18,199 nucleotides of DNA from Pleurotus ostreatus/Saccharomyces cerevisiae fusant (Eukaryota > Opisthokonta): the NCBI GenBank assembly GCA_024196135.1, contig JAMQCK010000658.1, positions 1 to 18,199 of the forward strand. Direction: 5' to 3'. The translations under genes and the position numbers were made by a program. Under the pieces are notes generated by a model. The model searched no databases. It saw only the letters and a program-made list of their open reading frames with translations, and was not told where the DNA came from. Positions within the stretch are counted from its first letter, which is position 1; each line of letters opens with the position of its first letter. Shown piece after piece: positions 1 to 9,717 of the stretch.

Positions 1-2
1 CC

Positions 3-868
3 GCAGATCAGACGCACGAAGAGTTCGGCGACTCAATCATCCAAATCCGCCTCATCGCGCGGATCATGCGGCGAGTTGGTGAGTGCCCGGTCCGCCGCCC
101 TTCCTCCAGAGCGTCCCCGGCTAACCCCAAAGCAGCGCAGTGGCGCGCGCACGGCGGCGCGGGCATCCCGCAGCACTCCTCCGTCGCGGACGTCGCGATC
201 TCGATGGTGTCCGCGCTCTGCCTCGGCCTGCCCTACCTCTTCCTCGCGAACGACCGCTCGCACGCGGTGAACGCGCTGCGCGACCTCGAGGGCAGCTTCT
301 CGCACGTTGTGAGCCTCTCGCCTGCGGTTTATCTGGCCGGCGCGTGCACGTGCATCATGGTGAGTCTTTTCGTTTATATCGCCGCTGCTGCCCAACGTTG
401 CTGCAGGGCGCGGTCGTGTTGAGCGCATCTGTGACGCTGCTTTCTCTTCCAGGGCTGGACAGCGTCGCGCGCGTGGCTGGCTTCGTCGCCGCACTCGTCT
501 CGGCCTTCTCGATGGTTTCTGCCGTTGTGGGCCTTGTTCGGTTCCAGTCGGACCTAACGACGGTCTCGCTCGGTGAGGGGATGATCGTCCTCTCGGTAAG
601 TTCAAACTTGCTATTCCTGTCTTCAAATTCTGACATGTGCTCACAGCGCCGTCACGTCCTCATGTCGGTCCCGGTCGCCCTCCTCATATACTCGGTGATC
701 GCGCTAGTCGTGGCACTCGTTGTATATGCCTTCAGAGGCGCCGTGGTCAATCCGTCCATGCACATCGAGCGCCACTTTGGATCGTACACGACGTGGTCTA
801 CCCTCGCTGTCCTTGGTGGCCTTCTTGGCATGCTGACCATGTCCTTCATGTCCCTTCGCCGCTACTGA
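3..868 (+). CDS. Multi-pass membrane protein, 3' part of gene (5' end outside window)
   Basis: Exons 3-78, 133-359, 407-595 and 647-868 join in one frame (714 nt, 237 residues plus TGA). Introns are 79-132, 360-406 and 596-646, all GT-AG; the first carries a CTAAC branch-like site close to its acceptor. Frame is open to the left edge, so the start lies upstream. The product begins with a soluble stretch (DSIIQIRLIARIMRR), then shows hydrophobic segments around residues 46-66, 88-115, 120-145, 170-195 and 213-232, so about five membrane spans; a short charged tail (SLRRY) ends the protein. I recognise no catalytic motif or named family. Proteins of this look are common in Agaricomycetes as unnamed transmembrane proteins, but that is a general impression. 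Confidence is high that this is a real spliced gene end, low on function. Confidence 0.75.
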
Positions 869-1989
869 ACGGCATACGACCCTCATGGTTTCCTATATGT
901 ACGCTTCTGGATTTCAGCCAAGCTAACTTATTGTACGACCGCACATGCCATCACCATGATTAGATATGCCACACTTCTATCTGCGTTCTTTTGAGAACTG
1001 TATCACTGCTGTACTACCTACGTCTGTTGTACCATCGCTCTTTGTGTCTGTAGTGTTGTGCATAACGAGCTGTTTTCTAGGATCTGCATGGTTTGAAGCT
1101 AGAGATGTGCCACTGATGGGTGAAAGATGAAGTCCGTGAGTATCGGTGGATATTTTTTCCCTCTCTAGTGCGGAAGATAACGGGAAAATAGCGGCGCTTT
1201 AGAAGAGCCCAGAATGATTGATGAGGCGAGACAAAACCTTGATCGCCCGAAAAGGAAGGTATTGAAGTTTGAACGTGCGCGTTTGCTTCCTTGCTTTCTT
1301 CCTCCGTTGCTCCGTGGGGAGTGCCCCGCCTCTCCGGTCACCAAAGCGCACCCACTGTGCCCGAGCGCTGCCCCACTGTGGCGAGCGGCCGTCGTCCTCG
1401 AGCAGCGAGGGCTGTTTGAGACGACCCCGACGTGGGAGGATAAAGAGGGCTTACGTACGGCGTCGGTACCGCGCATTCAAAGTTCGGCGGTCCCTGACGA
1501 CCGCTGAGAAACTCTGCAGGGCGTCCGCGCTTGTTTGGGGCCAGGGCGGCCAATCGGCAGGGCGCTCGCGCCGGCGGCAGGCCCGGAAAGGTCCGCAGGA
1601 ACATTCAACAAGGAGACCATCATCCACGTGTATTTCTTGTTGGAAGATCAGCAAGATCTCCCTCCGTCGGATCACCCCGAAGCGGCAGGTCGAACCAGCC
1701 GTTCGTCTCTCGAGCTCGTGGGTGATTGCAGATTCCCCGCGCATCATGTGTGCAATGAAATTTCGCCGGACCCTGGCGCGATCCCTGCGCGCGCCGCTGC
1801 TTGCTTCCCACCACATCGGTGGTCCACAAAGGCCAGCAAGGAGCGTACCCGTACGCCCCACACTCCCTTCATCCTCACGCTCCGGTCCCGTCTCCGACCC
1901 CTTCACGCCCCTCGAGCCCCGCGCGCCGTGCAGGCGGCCCGCGCACAACCCACTCATTCCCCAACGTCCGTGTTCCGTTATCGCCGCGT
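869..1989. other. Intergenic region: 3' flank of the membrane-protein gene and long leader/promoter of the next gene
   Basis: About 1.1 kb without a convincing gene. The left part (869-1190) is AT-richer and looks like 3' flank. The right part is GC-rich and, from about 1855 to 1980, strongly pyrimidine-rich (CT-rich), as is usual around transcription starts of basidiomycete genes. Several short open frames on both strands overlap each other here without family likeness. The frame of the downstream gene is already open from about 1801 with a Pro/Ser-rich translation, but the first ATG in it is at 1990. A non-coding leader or an unrecognised upstream exon both remain possible. Confidence 0.5.
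1351..1380. repeat. Direct repeat CCCACTGTG, two copies 21 bp apart
   Basis: CCCACTGTG occurs at 1351-1359 and again at 1372-1380, about 610 bp before the start codon of the 1990 gene. The start-to-start spacing of 21 bp is two helical turns, which would place both copies on the same DNA face. It could be a paired binding site; a chance repeat in GC-rich sequence is equally possible. Confidence 0.3.
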
Positions 1990-3773
1990 ATGAATCCCAC
2001 CCAGGATGCGGGTCAGAAGCGACCGCGCAACAAGCTCTCTATAATGGTCCAGCTCGCCTCTGCAGTCAAGCGCAGCAGCTCCAGTCCTGCCTCACCTACG
2101 TCCGGCGTCAAGGCCTTCACGTCCCCCTCGTCGACGCCCTGCGCAACGCCTCGCACGGCAACCCACCCCAGCGAAGCCGGACCCGCGTCCAGTAACCCTT
2201 CCCTCAACCCTTCCCCTACCGGCATGCAGTCTTCTCCCCTCACCCGCCCACCTACCCTCAACGAGTTAGACGGAGCGGAGAAATCACGGCTTCTGAAGAA
2301 GGCGCGCAAGCTCTCGAAGGTCTTTGGGGAAGTAGCGGTGCTCCGAGACGTTGACGACTCCAGCATGCCACCTCCACCCCCGTTGCCCAAAGGTGCAGGA
2401 AGCTCTCCCTCCACCCCTATGCGTCCCAGCTTCAATCTCTCACGAGCGGACGTCGAGAAGAGCCTACCCGACCCACCCCGTCCATCCATCGCAGACTCTG
2501 CTATGAGCATCTCGTCCTTCACGCACGAGACAAGCGCCATCGCCGAGATCAATGTCGAGCCGCCCTCCGAGGAGGCCTCCCGCGAGTCGATGGACCTCGA
2601 TATCGAGAGCCCGCCACCCAAGCACTCAGAGGACCAGCTCCGCCGCATACGCATGGCCAAGCTCTCGCGCCACTTCGGCGAGAACATCCCCCTCGAGGTC
2701 CTCACCGACGCCTCCGCCTCCAGCCGGCGGCCCTCCACGCCCGACGGCGGGCCCCGCAGGAAGCGGCTGAAGCGCATCGGGCGGCAGGCGAGCGTCGACG
2801 GGCTGTACAGCGCCGTGGTCGGCGCGCGCCCGAAGCTCTCGACGAAGCGTTCGACCCCATATCTGCGACGCAGCCGGTCGCTCTGGGGACAGAAGCAATC
2901 GATGGACGTCCCGCGGCCTCTTGCGCATGGCGGGGTTGAGCTTGTGAGCGAGGACTTCCACGCACGGTACGAGGAGAATTTTGGTGGTGATAACCGCCCA
3001 CCGTTGCCGGATGGGCGGCGAGCGATGGATGTGCGGCGGGCGAAGAAAATGCGCGAGGTATGTGCCCGAGGGTCTCCTGTGTGTGACCTTGTGCTGATTG
3101 CTTAAAGCTTTTTGGCCAGGATCCACCGCCACAACTTATTCGCATTAGCGACGACAAGGAGAACCAGCTGGACGTGCCAGATATGACAACAGAGGAGCGT
3201 CGCGCGTCCCTAGCCACTCTGCTGTCGCTGTCGACACTATCTGCTACGGACCTTCCACGTAGTGGATCGGCTATGTCGCAGCGTTCTGATGGTAAGGACC
3301 TCCCGCCAAGACCGCGTACGGCTCCATCGCGCGGTGGCTCTCCAGAGCTGCCCTCCTTCGCCACGATCCGGGAGCGAGACCTGGCATTCGCTGCACTATA
3401 CCCGCGGAACGTCAAGTCCTTCGACGAGACCGCCAGGAGTATACGCGCCAGCATCGACTCCCAGGAGGACCCAGTCACATTTCAAGAGCGACGGCGGCGT
3501 GCAGCCAAGCTCTCGCGCTTCTTCGGCGTCGGATACCAGGACCTCACACCTACGCTGATCTCCATGCCCTCGCCCACGTCCTCCTCGCCCTCCTCGCCCA
3601 TCAGCGCCGCGCCCCCGCTCGTCAACCAGCCCGAGACGCACCCCGCGCACCCCACTGCGAACGTCGACGTGCGCGTCACGGGGCGCGCCCGCTTCTGGAA
3701 CTTCTCCAACCACGAGACGAAATCGAAATCAACGAACGTTCACGACGTGCTCGACAAGCTGCGCAAGCTCTGA
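1990..3773 (+). CDS. Unrecognised Ser/Pro-rich protein with four KLSRxFG-type motifs
   Basis: Exons 1990-3057 and 3108-3773 (intron 3058-3107, GTATGT...AAAG) give about 577 residues. The start is the first ATG in frame. Most of the protein is Ser/Pro-rich and likely disordered, but a basic-amphipathic motif recurs four times: KKARKLSKVFGE (about residues 103-114), RMAKLSRHFGENIP (221-234), RRAKKMRELFGQDPP (349-363) and RRAAKLSRFFGVGY (486-499). Spacing is about 118-135 residues. The consensus is R/K-x-A-x-K-L/M-S/R-x-x-F-G, often followed by an acidic residue and prolines. The only intron falls inside copy three, between E356 and L357. The C-terminus is again basic and helical (VLDKLRKL). I see no transmembrane segment or signal peptide and recognise no enzyme domain. 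It could be a scaffold or regulatory protein; I assign no function. The upstream frame is open, so an N-terminal extension through another exon cannot be excluded. Confidence 0.8.
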
Positions 3774-4404
3774 CACTCACCTGCTTGGGTGTTTACTTAC
3801 CTTTTATCGCTTGCTGCTGCTGCCTGCTGCCATAGGTTCACATACAGAGCGGGATAGAGGGCACCCGTTTCTCGGACGGTCTTCACATTCACGCGTGTAC
3901 ATATTCCTTCCCCACGAAACGACACCGGTACGCCTGGATCACGGATGCACTCACCTTGCTTTCCCCTCGGAACCCACTCTACTCTATCACGCCAAGCCAA
4001 TGTACCTTTCCCCCACCCCCCTTATTCGCTATACTTATGAACCTCACGCTACCCACTATACTATCGGGATTGTTGTGCTACTAGACGTTTGACACTCGCC
4101 CACCCACCCGCTCACACACTACCTATCCCTGCCTATCCGTTCATATTCGTACATTCGTTGCGCCGCCTTCTAGTGTGTATATAGGTTTGTTTTGCTTGCT
4201 GCTTGTTTCGCTTCGCTTTTGGTCCCTTGGGTCGTACGTACCCTCATGTCAATTCTGTCCTTTCTGTTTTTATGGATACCTGTTCACGATCAGGGACTAG
4301 ATACCAGCTGAACGCGCGGAAAGCAGAATGTATACCCGACGAACAAAAGAAGATACGTGGACATGGATAGCGTCCGTGCTTCGAGAGATGGATGGTGTGC
4401 AGGT
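3774..4404. other. Convergent 3' flanks of the 1990 gene and RPB8
   Basis: About 630 bp between two stop codons facing each other. It holds T- and C-rich tracts (for example around 4190-4225) and no open frame with family likeness. It presumably carries the two 3' UTRs and polyadenylation regions; I could not identify an unambiguous poly(A) signal on either strand. Confidence 0.5.
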
Positions 4405-5019
4405 CTACTTGCGAAGTAGGATATACACCGACTCGCCGAGGGTGAGGTTCTGCAGATGTCGGTTGTTCCCCGTCAAGGCCATCAGCAGCCCGCCGAATGA
4501 CGCGTATACAGTCCTGAGTGACAGTTAGCATGTGTAAGTAGAAGTGCAGGGGTAACGCACGATCTCTCCCCTGTACTCTCGTCGTACTTGTAGATCTGAA
4601 TAGCGCGTCAATGCAATGTGGCGCCTGCTTCTTGAGCCAACTCACCTTCCCAAACATCACATAGTCATAATCCTCTTCCAAGCCCGGGTTCGCGCTAATG
4701 CCTGGTCTCCAGGTGTTCTTGTTGTCCGCCTCCTCCCCCTCGGCCGCGACACCGACAGGTTCTCTCGACAGCGACGACGCGAGCGCTACCGCGACATGAT
4801 CCCCCTTCGACAACGGGAATAACTCGATGTTGTAATCCAGCTCCAATTCCATCTCGTAGTTCTTCGACTTCGACCACAGGCGCGATACTAGCGGAATTGA
4901 GCGCGTGCGCGCAGGACAGACGCGACGAACGAACCTCGGTCGAACTTCTTTCCCGCGCGGTCGATGTCCTCGACGGCAAAAATGTCGTCGAAGATGATGT
5001 TGGAGGACGCGGAGGCCAT
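4405..5019 (-). CDS. RPB8: DNA-directed RNA polymerases I, II and III subunit RPABC3 (RPB8)
   Basis: Four exons, complement of 4935-5019, 4646-4887, 4561-4595 and 4405-4513, give 471 nt and 156 residues; introns of 46-50 nt are all GT-AG. Length agrees with yeast (146) and human (150) RPB8. Family marks are visible in order: IIFDDIFAVEDID and GKKFDR at the N-terminus, VSRL across the first splice, MELELDYNIELFP, DYDYVMFGK near the middle, then YASFGGLLMALTGN and the C-terminal SVYILLRK. RPB8 is a small OB-fold-like subunit shared by all three nuclear RNA polymerases, so the product acts in the nucleus and nucleolus. The third exon is only 35 nt and the first intron splits the conserved KKFDR-VSRL block, so automatic gene models may miss part of it. 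An acidic loop (AEGEEADNKN) sits where RPB8 orthologues vary. Confidence 0.96.
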
Positions 5020-5256
5020 GACGGGGGGTGACGAGGGGTGAAATGTGCTAAGTCGTGACGAGGGCGCGGGGGAAGTTCATGCCCCGATCAGAGATCACGA
5101 AAACAATGGGCGCGGAGGCCGGGCCGGGCTGCCGGTGTTCTCAACAAAGAAATCACTTGCGCGCGGCGACAAAGCACATGTACGGCACCTCAGCGGGCCA
5201 GGACGTTATGGGCCTCATTACTGTACATTACATAGGGTACTTGTAGGTATACCACA
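5020..5256 (-). promoter_or_regulatory. Probable RPB8 promoter region, between MMM1 stop and RPB8 start
   Basis: Only 237 bp separate the MMM1 stop from the RPB8 start, both on the minus strand, so the RPB8 promoter and the MMM1 3' UTR must share this stretch. I see no clear TATA box or named element in it. Confidence 0.4.
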
Positions 5257-6345
5257 TCATAACTTATTCGCGAGCATCTCCTTCCGCATCTCCTGCTTCA
5301 CCTCCGCCGCCGTGTGCCCCAGGCCGGGGAGGACAACGTTCCAGGTGGCGCGCGCGGCGAGGACGCGTCGGACTTGGTGTTGGATGAGCTCGTGGAGCTT
5401 GGGGACGTTGGCGAGTTTGGCGCGGCTGCCCATGAGGGAGTTTGTCTTGAGATCGAGCGTGAATGTTGGGTGGATCGTGAGGGTGAGGACTGGGGCGTGT
5501 GCTTTGGGAGATGGTGGGGCTATGGATATCTAAGAGTAAAATTGTTAGAGAAGTCGAGGGGAGCAGGAGTACAGTGCGCACCGTAGACTTGAAGACAGCA
5601 AGCGAGACCGTCAACTCGATCGGTAGTCGTGCAAATGATGGTGCAGGGTAGTTGAAAAGGTATGAGGTTGCTAGCGACACGGAGACCGTGTCGGTATATT
5701 CAACGTCAAATTCGGTTATCTAAAGAAAGCGTTAGACGGTGCGTAGGGTGCATTGCAGACCACATACGTTGATCCCGTCTGCGTCGCGTCGTACTCGTGG
5801 GTTGGAGAATCGTGGCGCGCGAACGCCTAGGTCTACGGAGTGTATGGTGACATGATCCTGGATAGACGTCAGTAGTATACTCTCCATTGAGACGCATTAC
5901 GCACCAGGAAGCTCGAGGGCAATACCCTATTCGCGTAAGCCTCCACACGCGCTCGCGCGACCTCGTCCCCGTCCATACCGTCCAGGTCATCCCTCAACTT
6001 GGACCGGTACACATTCAGTATCTATCTCTCGCTGTCAGCATATTCCCCTCTCACACAAAATTCACCATAACGCACCTGCTTCACCAGCGAGTTCAGCCAC
6101 TCTGCCGAAATAGGCGCCTTCCCATCCACCCCGTCCAGTTCCCCCAAGTCCAGCGGGGTATGCCCCCCTTGCCTCGTATGCCGCTCCGCCCCCGGATGAT
6201 ACGACGTCGTCTCAAAGGGGTACTTCGTCGAGTCGAGGAACAGGTACTTCAGAATGAGCATAAGCAGCACAAGGATCGACAGCTGTCCGAGTACGAGGCC
6301 CTGCGTGAAGGTGGGCGTCAGGGAGAACAGGTAGTTCCCCGACAT
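5257..6345 (-). CDS. MMM1: Maintenance of mitochondrial morphology protein 1 (ERMES subunit, SMP domain)
   Basis: Five exons, complement of 6076-6345, 5905-6021, 5768-5857, 5582-5719 and 5257-5529, give 888 nt and 295 residues; introns (47-54 nt) are GT-AG, three with the donor GTGCGC/T. A short N-terminal stretch precedes one membrane span (about residues 12-37, TFTQGLVLGQLSILVLL), the arrangement of Mmm1, whose N-terminus lies in the ER lumen. The cytosolic SMP lipid-transfer domain follows from about residue 84 to the end: EWLNSLVKQ, VYRSKLRDDL, HSVDLGVRAPRFSNPRVR, FDVEYTD and the C-terminal IQHQVRRVLAARATWNVVLP. Mmm1 forms the ER-mitochondria tether with Mdm10, Mdm12 and Mdm34 and carries phospholipids between the membranes. 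The protein is shorter than yeast Mmm1 (426), mostly for want of a long N-terminal segment and SMP inserts; nothing essential appears missing. Confidence 0.95.
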
Positions 6346-6749
6346 GGTGGAGGATTGGGGAGGGTTGGAGGCGTCCAGGGCGGTAGGTGAAGCAGAGCGA
6401 GAGGGGAAGCAGAGCGTAAAGGGGAGCAGAGGGGCCTGTGGAGGTGAGCGGAGTCTGGAGACGTTGGTGACGGCGGGGAACGGCAGCTCGGCGGCGCCTC
6501 GATCGTGATCTCCAGGGAGGCATTCACATGTGTGATGTGGGATGATTTCCCACGCTTCGACTTCCGGTCGTTATGCTCGTCCCCGCTCGGCGTCCCGTGC
6601 AGAGGTCAAGTGCTACACCAGCCCACACGTACGCCGAGAACTACACAAGGACGCGCAACGTGAAGCGATACTGAGCGAATAAATTATCGATAGATGCGAT
6701 GTACATGCCACCCTCTTCAACCCTCCTCAAAGCACATCCTCCTCAGTAC
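6346..6749 (-). other. Intergenic region: MMM1 promoter and synthetase 3' flank
   Basis: About 400 bp between the MMM1 start and the stop of the cysteinyl-tRNA synthetase gene, both on the minus strand. Apart from the inverted repeat at 6537-6553 I see nothing I can name. The MMM1-proximal part (6350-6530) is purine-rich on the plus strand, that is CT-rich on the MMM1 sense strand, as expected of a leader. Confidence 0.45.
6537..6554. promoter_or_regulatory. Inverted repeat GTGGGA-N5-TCCCAC in the MMM1 promoter (CSL-like half sites)
   Basis: GTGGGA at 6537-6542 and TCCCAC at 6548-6553 form a perfect 6-bp inverted repeat with a 5-nt spacer, about 190-210 bp before the MMM1 ATG. Read on the minus strand, 6554-6547 is CGTGGGAA, the core recognised by CSL (CBF1/RBP-J) family factors, which fungi also have. 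The match is exact; the function is inference. Confidence 0.35.
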
Positions 6750-9639
6750 CTACTGACCTCCCTTCTCCTTCTGCCACTCCAAAAACGCTTGATGCAGCTT
6801 CTCCTGCGCCGCCCACTCCTTCTGCACCTTCTTCACCTGGTTCTTGCTCAGCTCCTTCCCCTCCCCATCGTGCGTCGGCAGCCCGTTCTCCGCCCACTGG
6901 CTGTACGTGCCCTCCGGCACCTGCGGCGGGCGGAACAGCTCGCTCGGCGGCAGGCGGCCCTTCTCGAGCTTTTGGATGCGTTTCTGCTCCTCGGCGGCTT
7001 GGGCGGCGGCCTTTTTCACTGCCTTGGCTTCGGCGGCGGCGCGTTTGGCCTCGCGGGCGGCGATGAGCTCTTCGGCGGGGACGAGCTTGACGAGGGCTTT
7101 GCCGTCTAGGGAGGGTGTCAGCAAGCGAGATAGAGGAGAAGTGAAGAGACGTGCCTTCTTGATCGTCGAGCGCCACACCCAGTGGGACGAGGTCGACATC
7201 CCGCAACCGGTCGGAGAGCGCGAGGATATCCTTGAGCGCAGACGGCGACTTTTCAATCGCCACCTTCCGCACTGCGTCCCGGAACGCCGACATTGCGCGC
7301 AAGTAGGGCATCAGTACCTCCTCCTTGTTGACCGCCCCCGCTCCCTGACTATCCTGACCCCACCCAATCTCATCTACCTCTCCCTCACCCAGCCCAAACA
7401 TCCGCAACATCTTCCCCACCCATCTCGCGACCTGCTCGACGACGGCGAGGTTGACAAGCTTGCCGCGCGAGTTGACGTAGACGTTCGTGCGCGAGACGAG
7501 GTCGCGGAGGACGTTAAGCGCGACGGGGGTGTTGAAGGAGTCGCAGAGGGCGGCGCGGAAGGCGGCTTGGGCTTCGTAGAGGCTATAAAGGCGATCGTGA
7601 GCTTGTGAGTGGTTGGGGTTCGTTGTAGAAGCTTACGCTTTCGTCAGCTCGGCCTCCTGGGCCTCGTAGTGGTGGTAGCCGTCGGACTTCTGCCCGCTGG
7701 CCTTGGCGTCGCTGATAAGAGCCTTGACGAGGGTGAAGAAGTTCTGCGAGAGACGGGCTTCAGAAAAGGTCATTTTGGTGTTCCGAGCAGAAGCATACGT
7801 TGAACTGCGCTTCAATTCCCCGGACCTCGCCTTGCATTAGAGCCTCGGAAAAGTCGAGCTTTGCGTTCCACAGTTGAGACAGGAAAGACAGTCGCAATTG
7901 TCGTGCTGTGAAGCGCTCGAGGATTTCCTAGAACCTGGTTCAGCAAGGCAAGCAAGCCACGGAAGATATTTACTCACGTCGATAGTGATGAAGTTCTTCA
8001 ACGACTTGCTCATCTTCAGACCCTCTATATGCAAGTGACCAGTGTGCAAAAAGTAGTTGACCCAGGCAGAGCAGTCGTGGTAGGCCTATACGAACGCATG
8101 ATCAGCCTTTCCCTTTACAATTCACTCAACAAACCCAGGCCTCACCTCAGACTGTGCCATCTCATTATCGTGATGCGGGAATGCCAGATCAACACCACCG
8201 CTGTGGATGTCCATGTTGTCGCCCAGGATCGCGCTGGCCATGACGGAGCACTCGATGTGCCAGCCGGGACGGCCGTGGCCCCAGGGTGACTCCCAGTACG
8301 GCTCGCCGGGTTTCGAGGCTTTCCAGAGCGCGAAGTCCGATGCTGAACGCTGTCCTGCCGCGCGGGAGCCACCGTCTGAGCATTGATCGAGATCAGTCAT
8401 TTGCAGCATCAAGGAAATAATGATGACTTACCATCCTCTCGATTGCCCTTACTATAAGGCTCGAGCTTCGCATAGAAGTGATTCGGTGCGGCGTCGAAAG
8501 CCTGGGAATCGAAGTACACGCTGCCCGCGCTCTCGTATGCGTACCCGTTGTCGATGACCTTCTGTACAAAGGCTACGATTTCGGGAACGTACTCGGTTAC
8601 GCGAGTAACCGTGTCCGGTCGGCGCACGCGGAGGCGGGCCATGTCCTCGAAGAAGCGGCCCTCCCAGTAGGCGGCGAGGTTTCTTGATAACGCGGGGTCG
8701 GTGACGGTAGATTTGTACTGGGGATAGGCATTAGGTGAGGTCAATGTCGAGCGACTGGCCTGCAGACAGACCTTTTGGTCGAGCAGCTCCTCGTGTACCT
8801 CGTTCGCGGCATTGATGAGTGCGTGCGCCGCCTTTTCCGACGTGTCGCCCTGCGCCAGCTGCGTCTTCGCCAGCGCAATCGCTGCCAGACTGCGTCGCTA
8901 GCTCAATATCAGCGGCGATGGCGTGCTCGCAACAAGAAATGTCACGCACTGCAGCGGTCGCATGCATGTCGAATGGCTCGGAGCGCTTCAGCGCCTCGGC
9001 TTTCCATGCTGGGTCGGTGATGGACTCGGATATGCGCTTCCACGTAGCGTCTTCCTGGCCCTCCGCTGGCCGCTCGGATTCGGGGAGGCCCTTGGCGACC
9101 TTGGTGCGGATGTAGAGGCGCCAGGCGTCCTCGGTTTGGGCGATGAGTTCGGGGGTGAGTTGGGTGCTCTCCTTGAGGAAGGTTTCGAGGAGGTGGGTTT
9201 TGCGGGCGCGGTCGATGATCTGGGGGGAGGTGTTAGGAATGGGGGAGGGGAGATCGCGCGCCCACGCGCCTTGTTGTCAATGTCGGTAATGTTCATGACG
9301 AAGTGCACATCGTAACCAAAGTAGTCGGACATGATTCGCCTCAGGATGTCCTGCGAGACGTAGTTTCTGTTATATCCTGTGAGCTGGCGGTTCCCCCAGC
9401 CTGCGCCACGTACCTTGCGTGTCCCATATGCGACGCGTCGTAGACAGTCGGACCGCAGTTGTACCACTTGACGAGCCTTCCATTGCTGGGGATGAACTCG
9501 TTCTGGCTGTCAATGAGCTAGCGATCCCTTCCCCCTCAAGCAGGCAACGCACCTTCGCCTTCGTGAGGGTATTGTAGACCTTTAGGACCGGCTCGTCCGT
9601 CTTTCTCGTCGGGGGAGTCCACGTTGGTAGCGCGGTCAT
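6750..9639 (-). CDS. Cysteine-tRNA ligase (cysteinyl-tRNA synthetase), probable cytosolic form
   Basis: Twelve exons, complement of 9553-9639, 9414-9502, 9270-9366, 8950-9219, 8772-8897, 8432-8717, 8146-8375, 7978-8085, 7799-7927, 7637-7743, 7155-7582 and 6750-7105, give 2313 nt and 770 residues, close to yeast cytosolic CysRS (767). It charges tRNA-Cys with cysteine using ATP. Class I signatures are intact: NCGPTVYD (residues 44-51), HMGH for HIGH (54-57), and KMSKS (419-423). The zinc-site residues expected from the E. coli enzyme are present: C45, C361 in WHIECSVM, H386 and E390 in FPHHDNE. A C-terminal Lys/Glu/Ala-rich extension (about 655-770) matches the charged helical tail of eukaryotic enzymes. 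Two introns (9220-9269 and 7106-7154) need GC donors. The ATG at 9639 has A at -3; an upstream in-frame ATG at 9717 would add 26 residues resembling a mitochondrial presequence. Confidence 0.96.
7106..7154 (-). other. Probable GC-AG intron 11 of the cysteinyl-tRNA synthetase gene
   Basis: Joining ALDDQE to DGKALVKLV uses the donor AAG|GCACGT and the acceptor CCCTAG and keeps phase. An alternative exists: a GT donor at 7150-7149 (GTCTCT) with a cryptic acceptor CAAAG gives DQEGTLVKLV in frame. The GC-AG reading has the better donor context and acceptor tract. Confidence 0.6.
9220..9269 (-). other. GC-AG intron 3 of the cysteinyl-tRNA synthetase gene
   Basis: The join ITDIDNK to IIDRAR needs the exon to end at AAG (9270) followed by GCGCGT; the acceptor is CCCCCAG at 9222-9220 with a CTAAC branch-like site about 12 nt before it. 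The only nearby GT (9265-9264) would break the frame. The donor GCGCGT differs by one base from GTGCGT, which is used repeatedly in this window. Confidence 0.8.
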
Positions 9640-9717
9640 TGTAGCGCAGAGTCTAATTCTTGGACCTCGTTGTACGTGGCTTATATGGCGGGAAACAACA
9701 GATGTAAGGCGAATCAT
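9640..9717 (-). CDS. Possible mitochondrial-targeting extension of the cysteinyl-tRNA synthetase (alternative upstream start)
   Basis: An ATG at 9717-9715 is in frame with the ATG at 9639 with no stop between them, adding 26 residues that begin MIRLTSVVSRHISHVQ. The stretch has five Arg, two His, several Ser/Thr and no Asp or Glu, and can form a basic amphipathic helix, as mitochondrial presequences do. The first ATG has C at -3 (weak context), the second A at -3 (strong), which would suit leaky scanning or two transcription starts. No second CysRS gene is in this window, so a dual-localised product from one gene is plausible but inferred. Confidence 0.55.

Noticed and set aside
360..452. Alternative acceptor at 451-452 for intron 1 of the membrane protein gene
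   Set aside because: Using it shifts the frame to a stop codon soon after; the acceptor at 405-406 keeps the hydrophobic frame open to the end.
1451..1957. Minus-strand open frame of 168 codons in the 869-1989 gap
   Set aside because: Overlapping frames of similar length exist on the other strand, none shows a domain or plausible splice pattern, and the region looks like a CT-rich leader of the downstream gene.
4172..4182. TATATA-like sequence (GTGTATATAGG) as a promoter
   Set aside because: It lies between two convergent stop codons with no gene start nearby on either strand.
6844..7608. Long plus-strand open frame of 254 codons
   Set aside because: It is antisense to the last exons of the cysteinyl-tRNA synthetase, whose frame has clear family motifs; the plus-strand translation has none.
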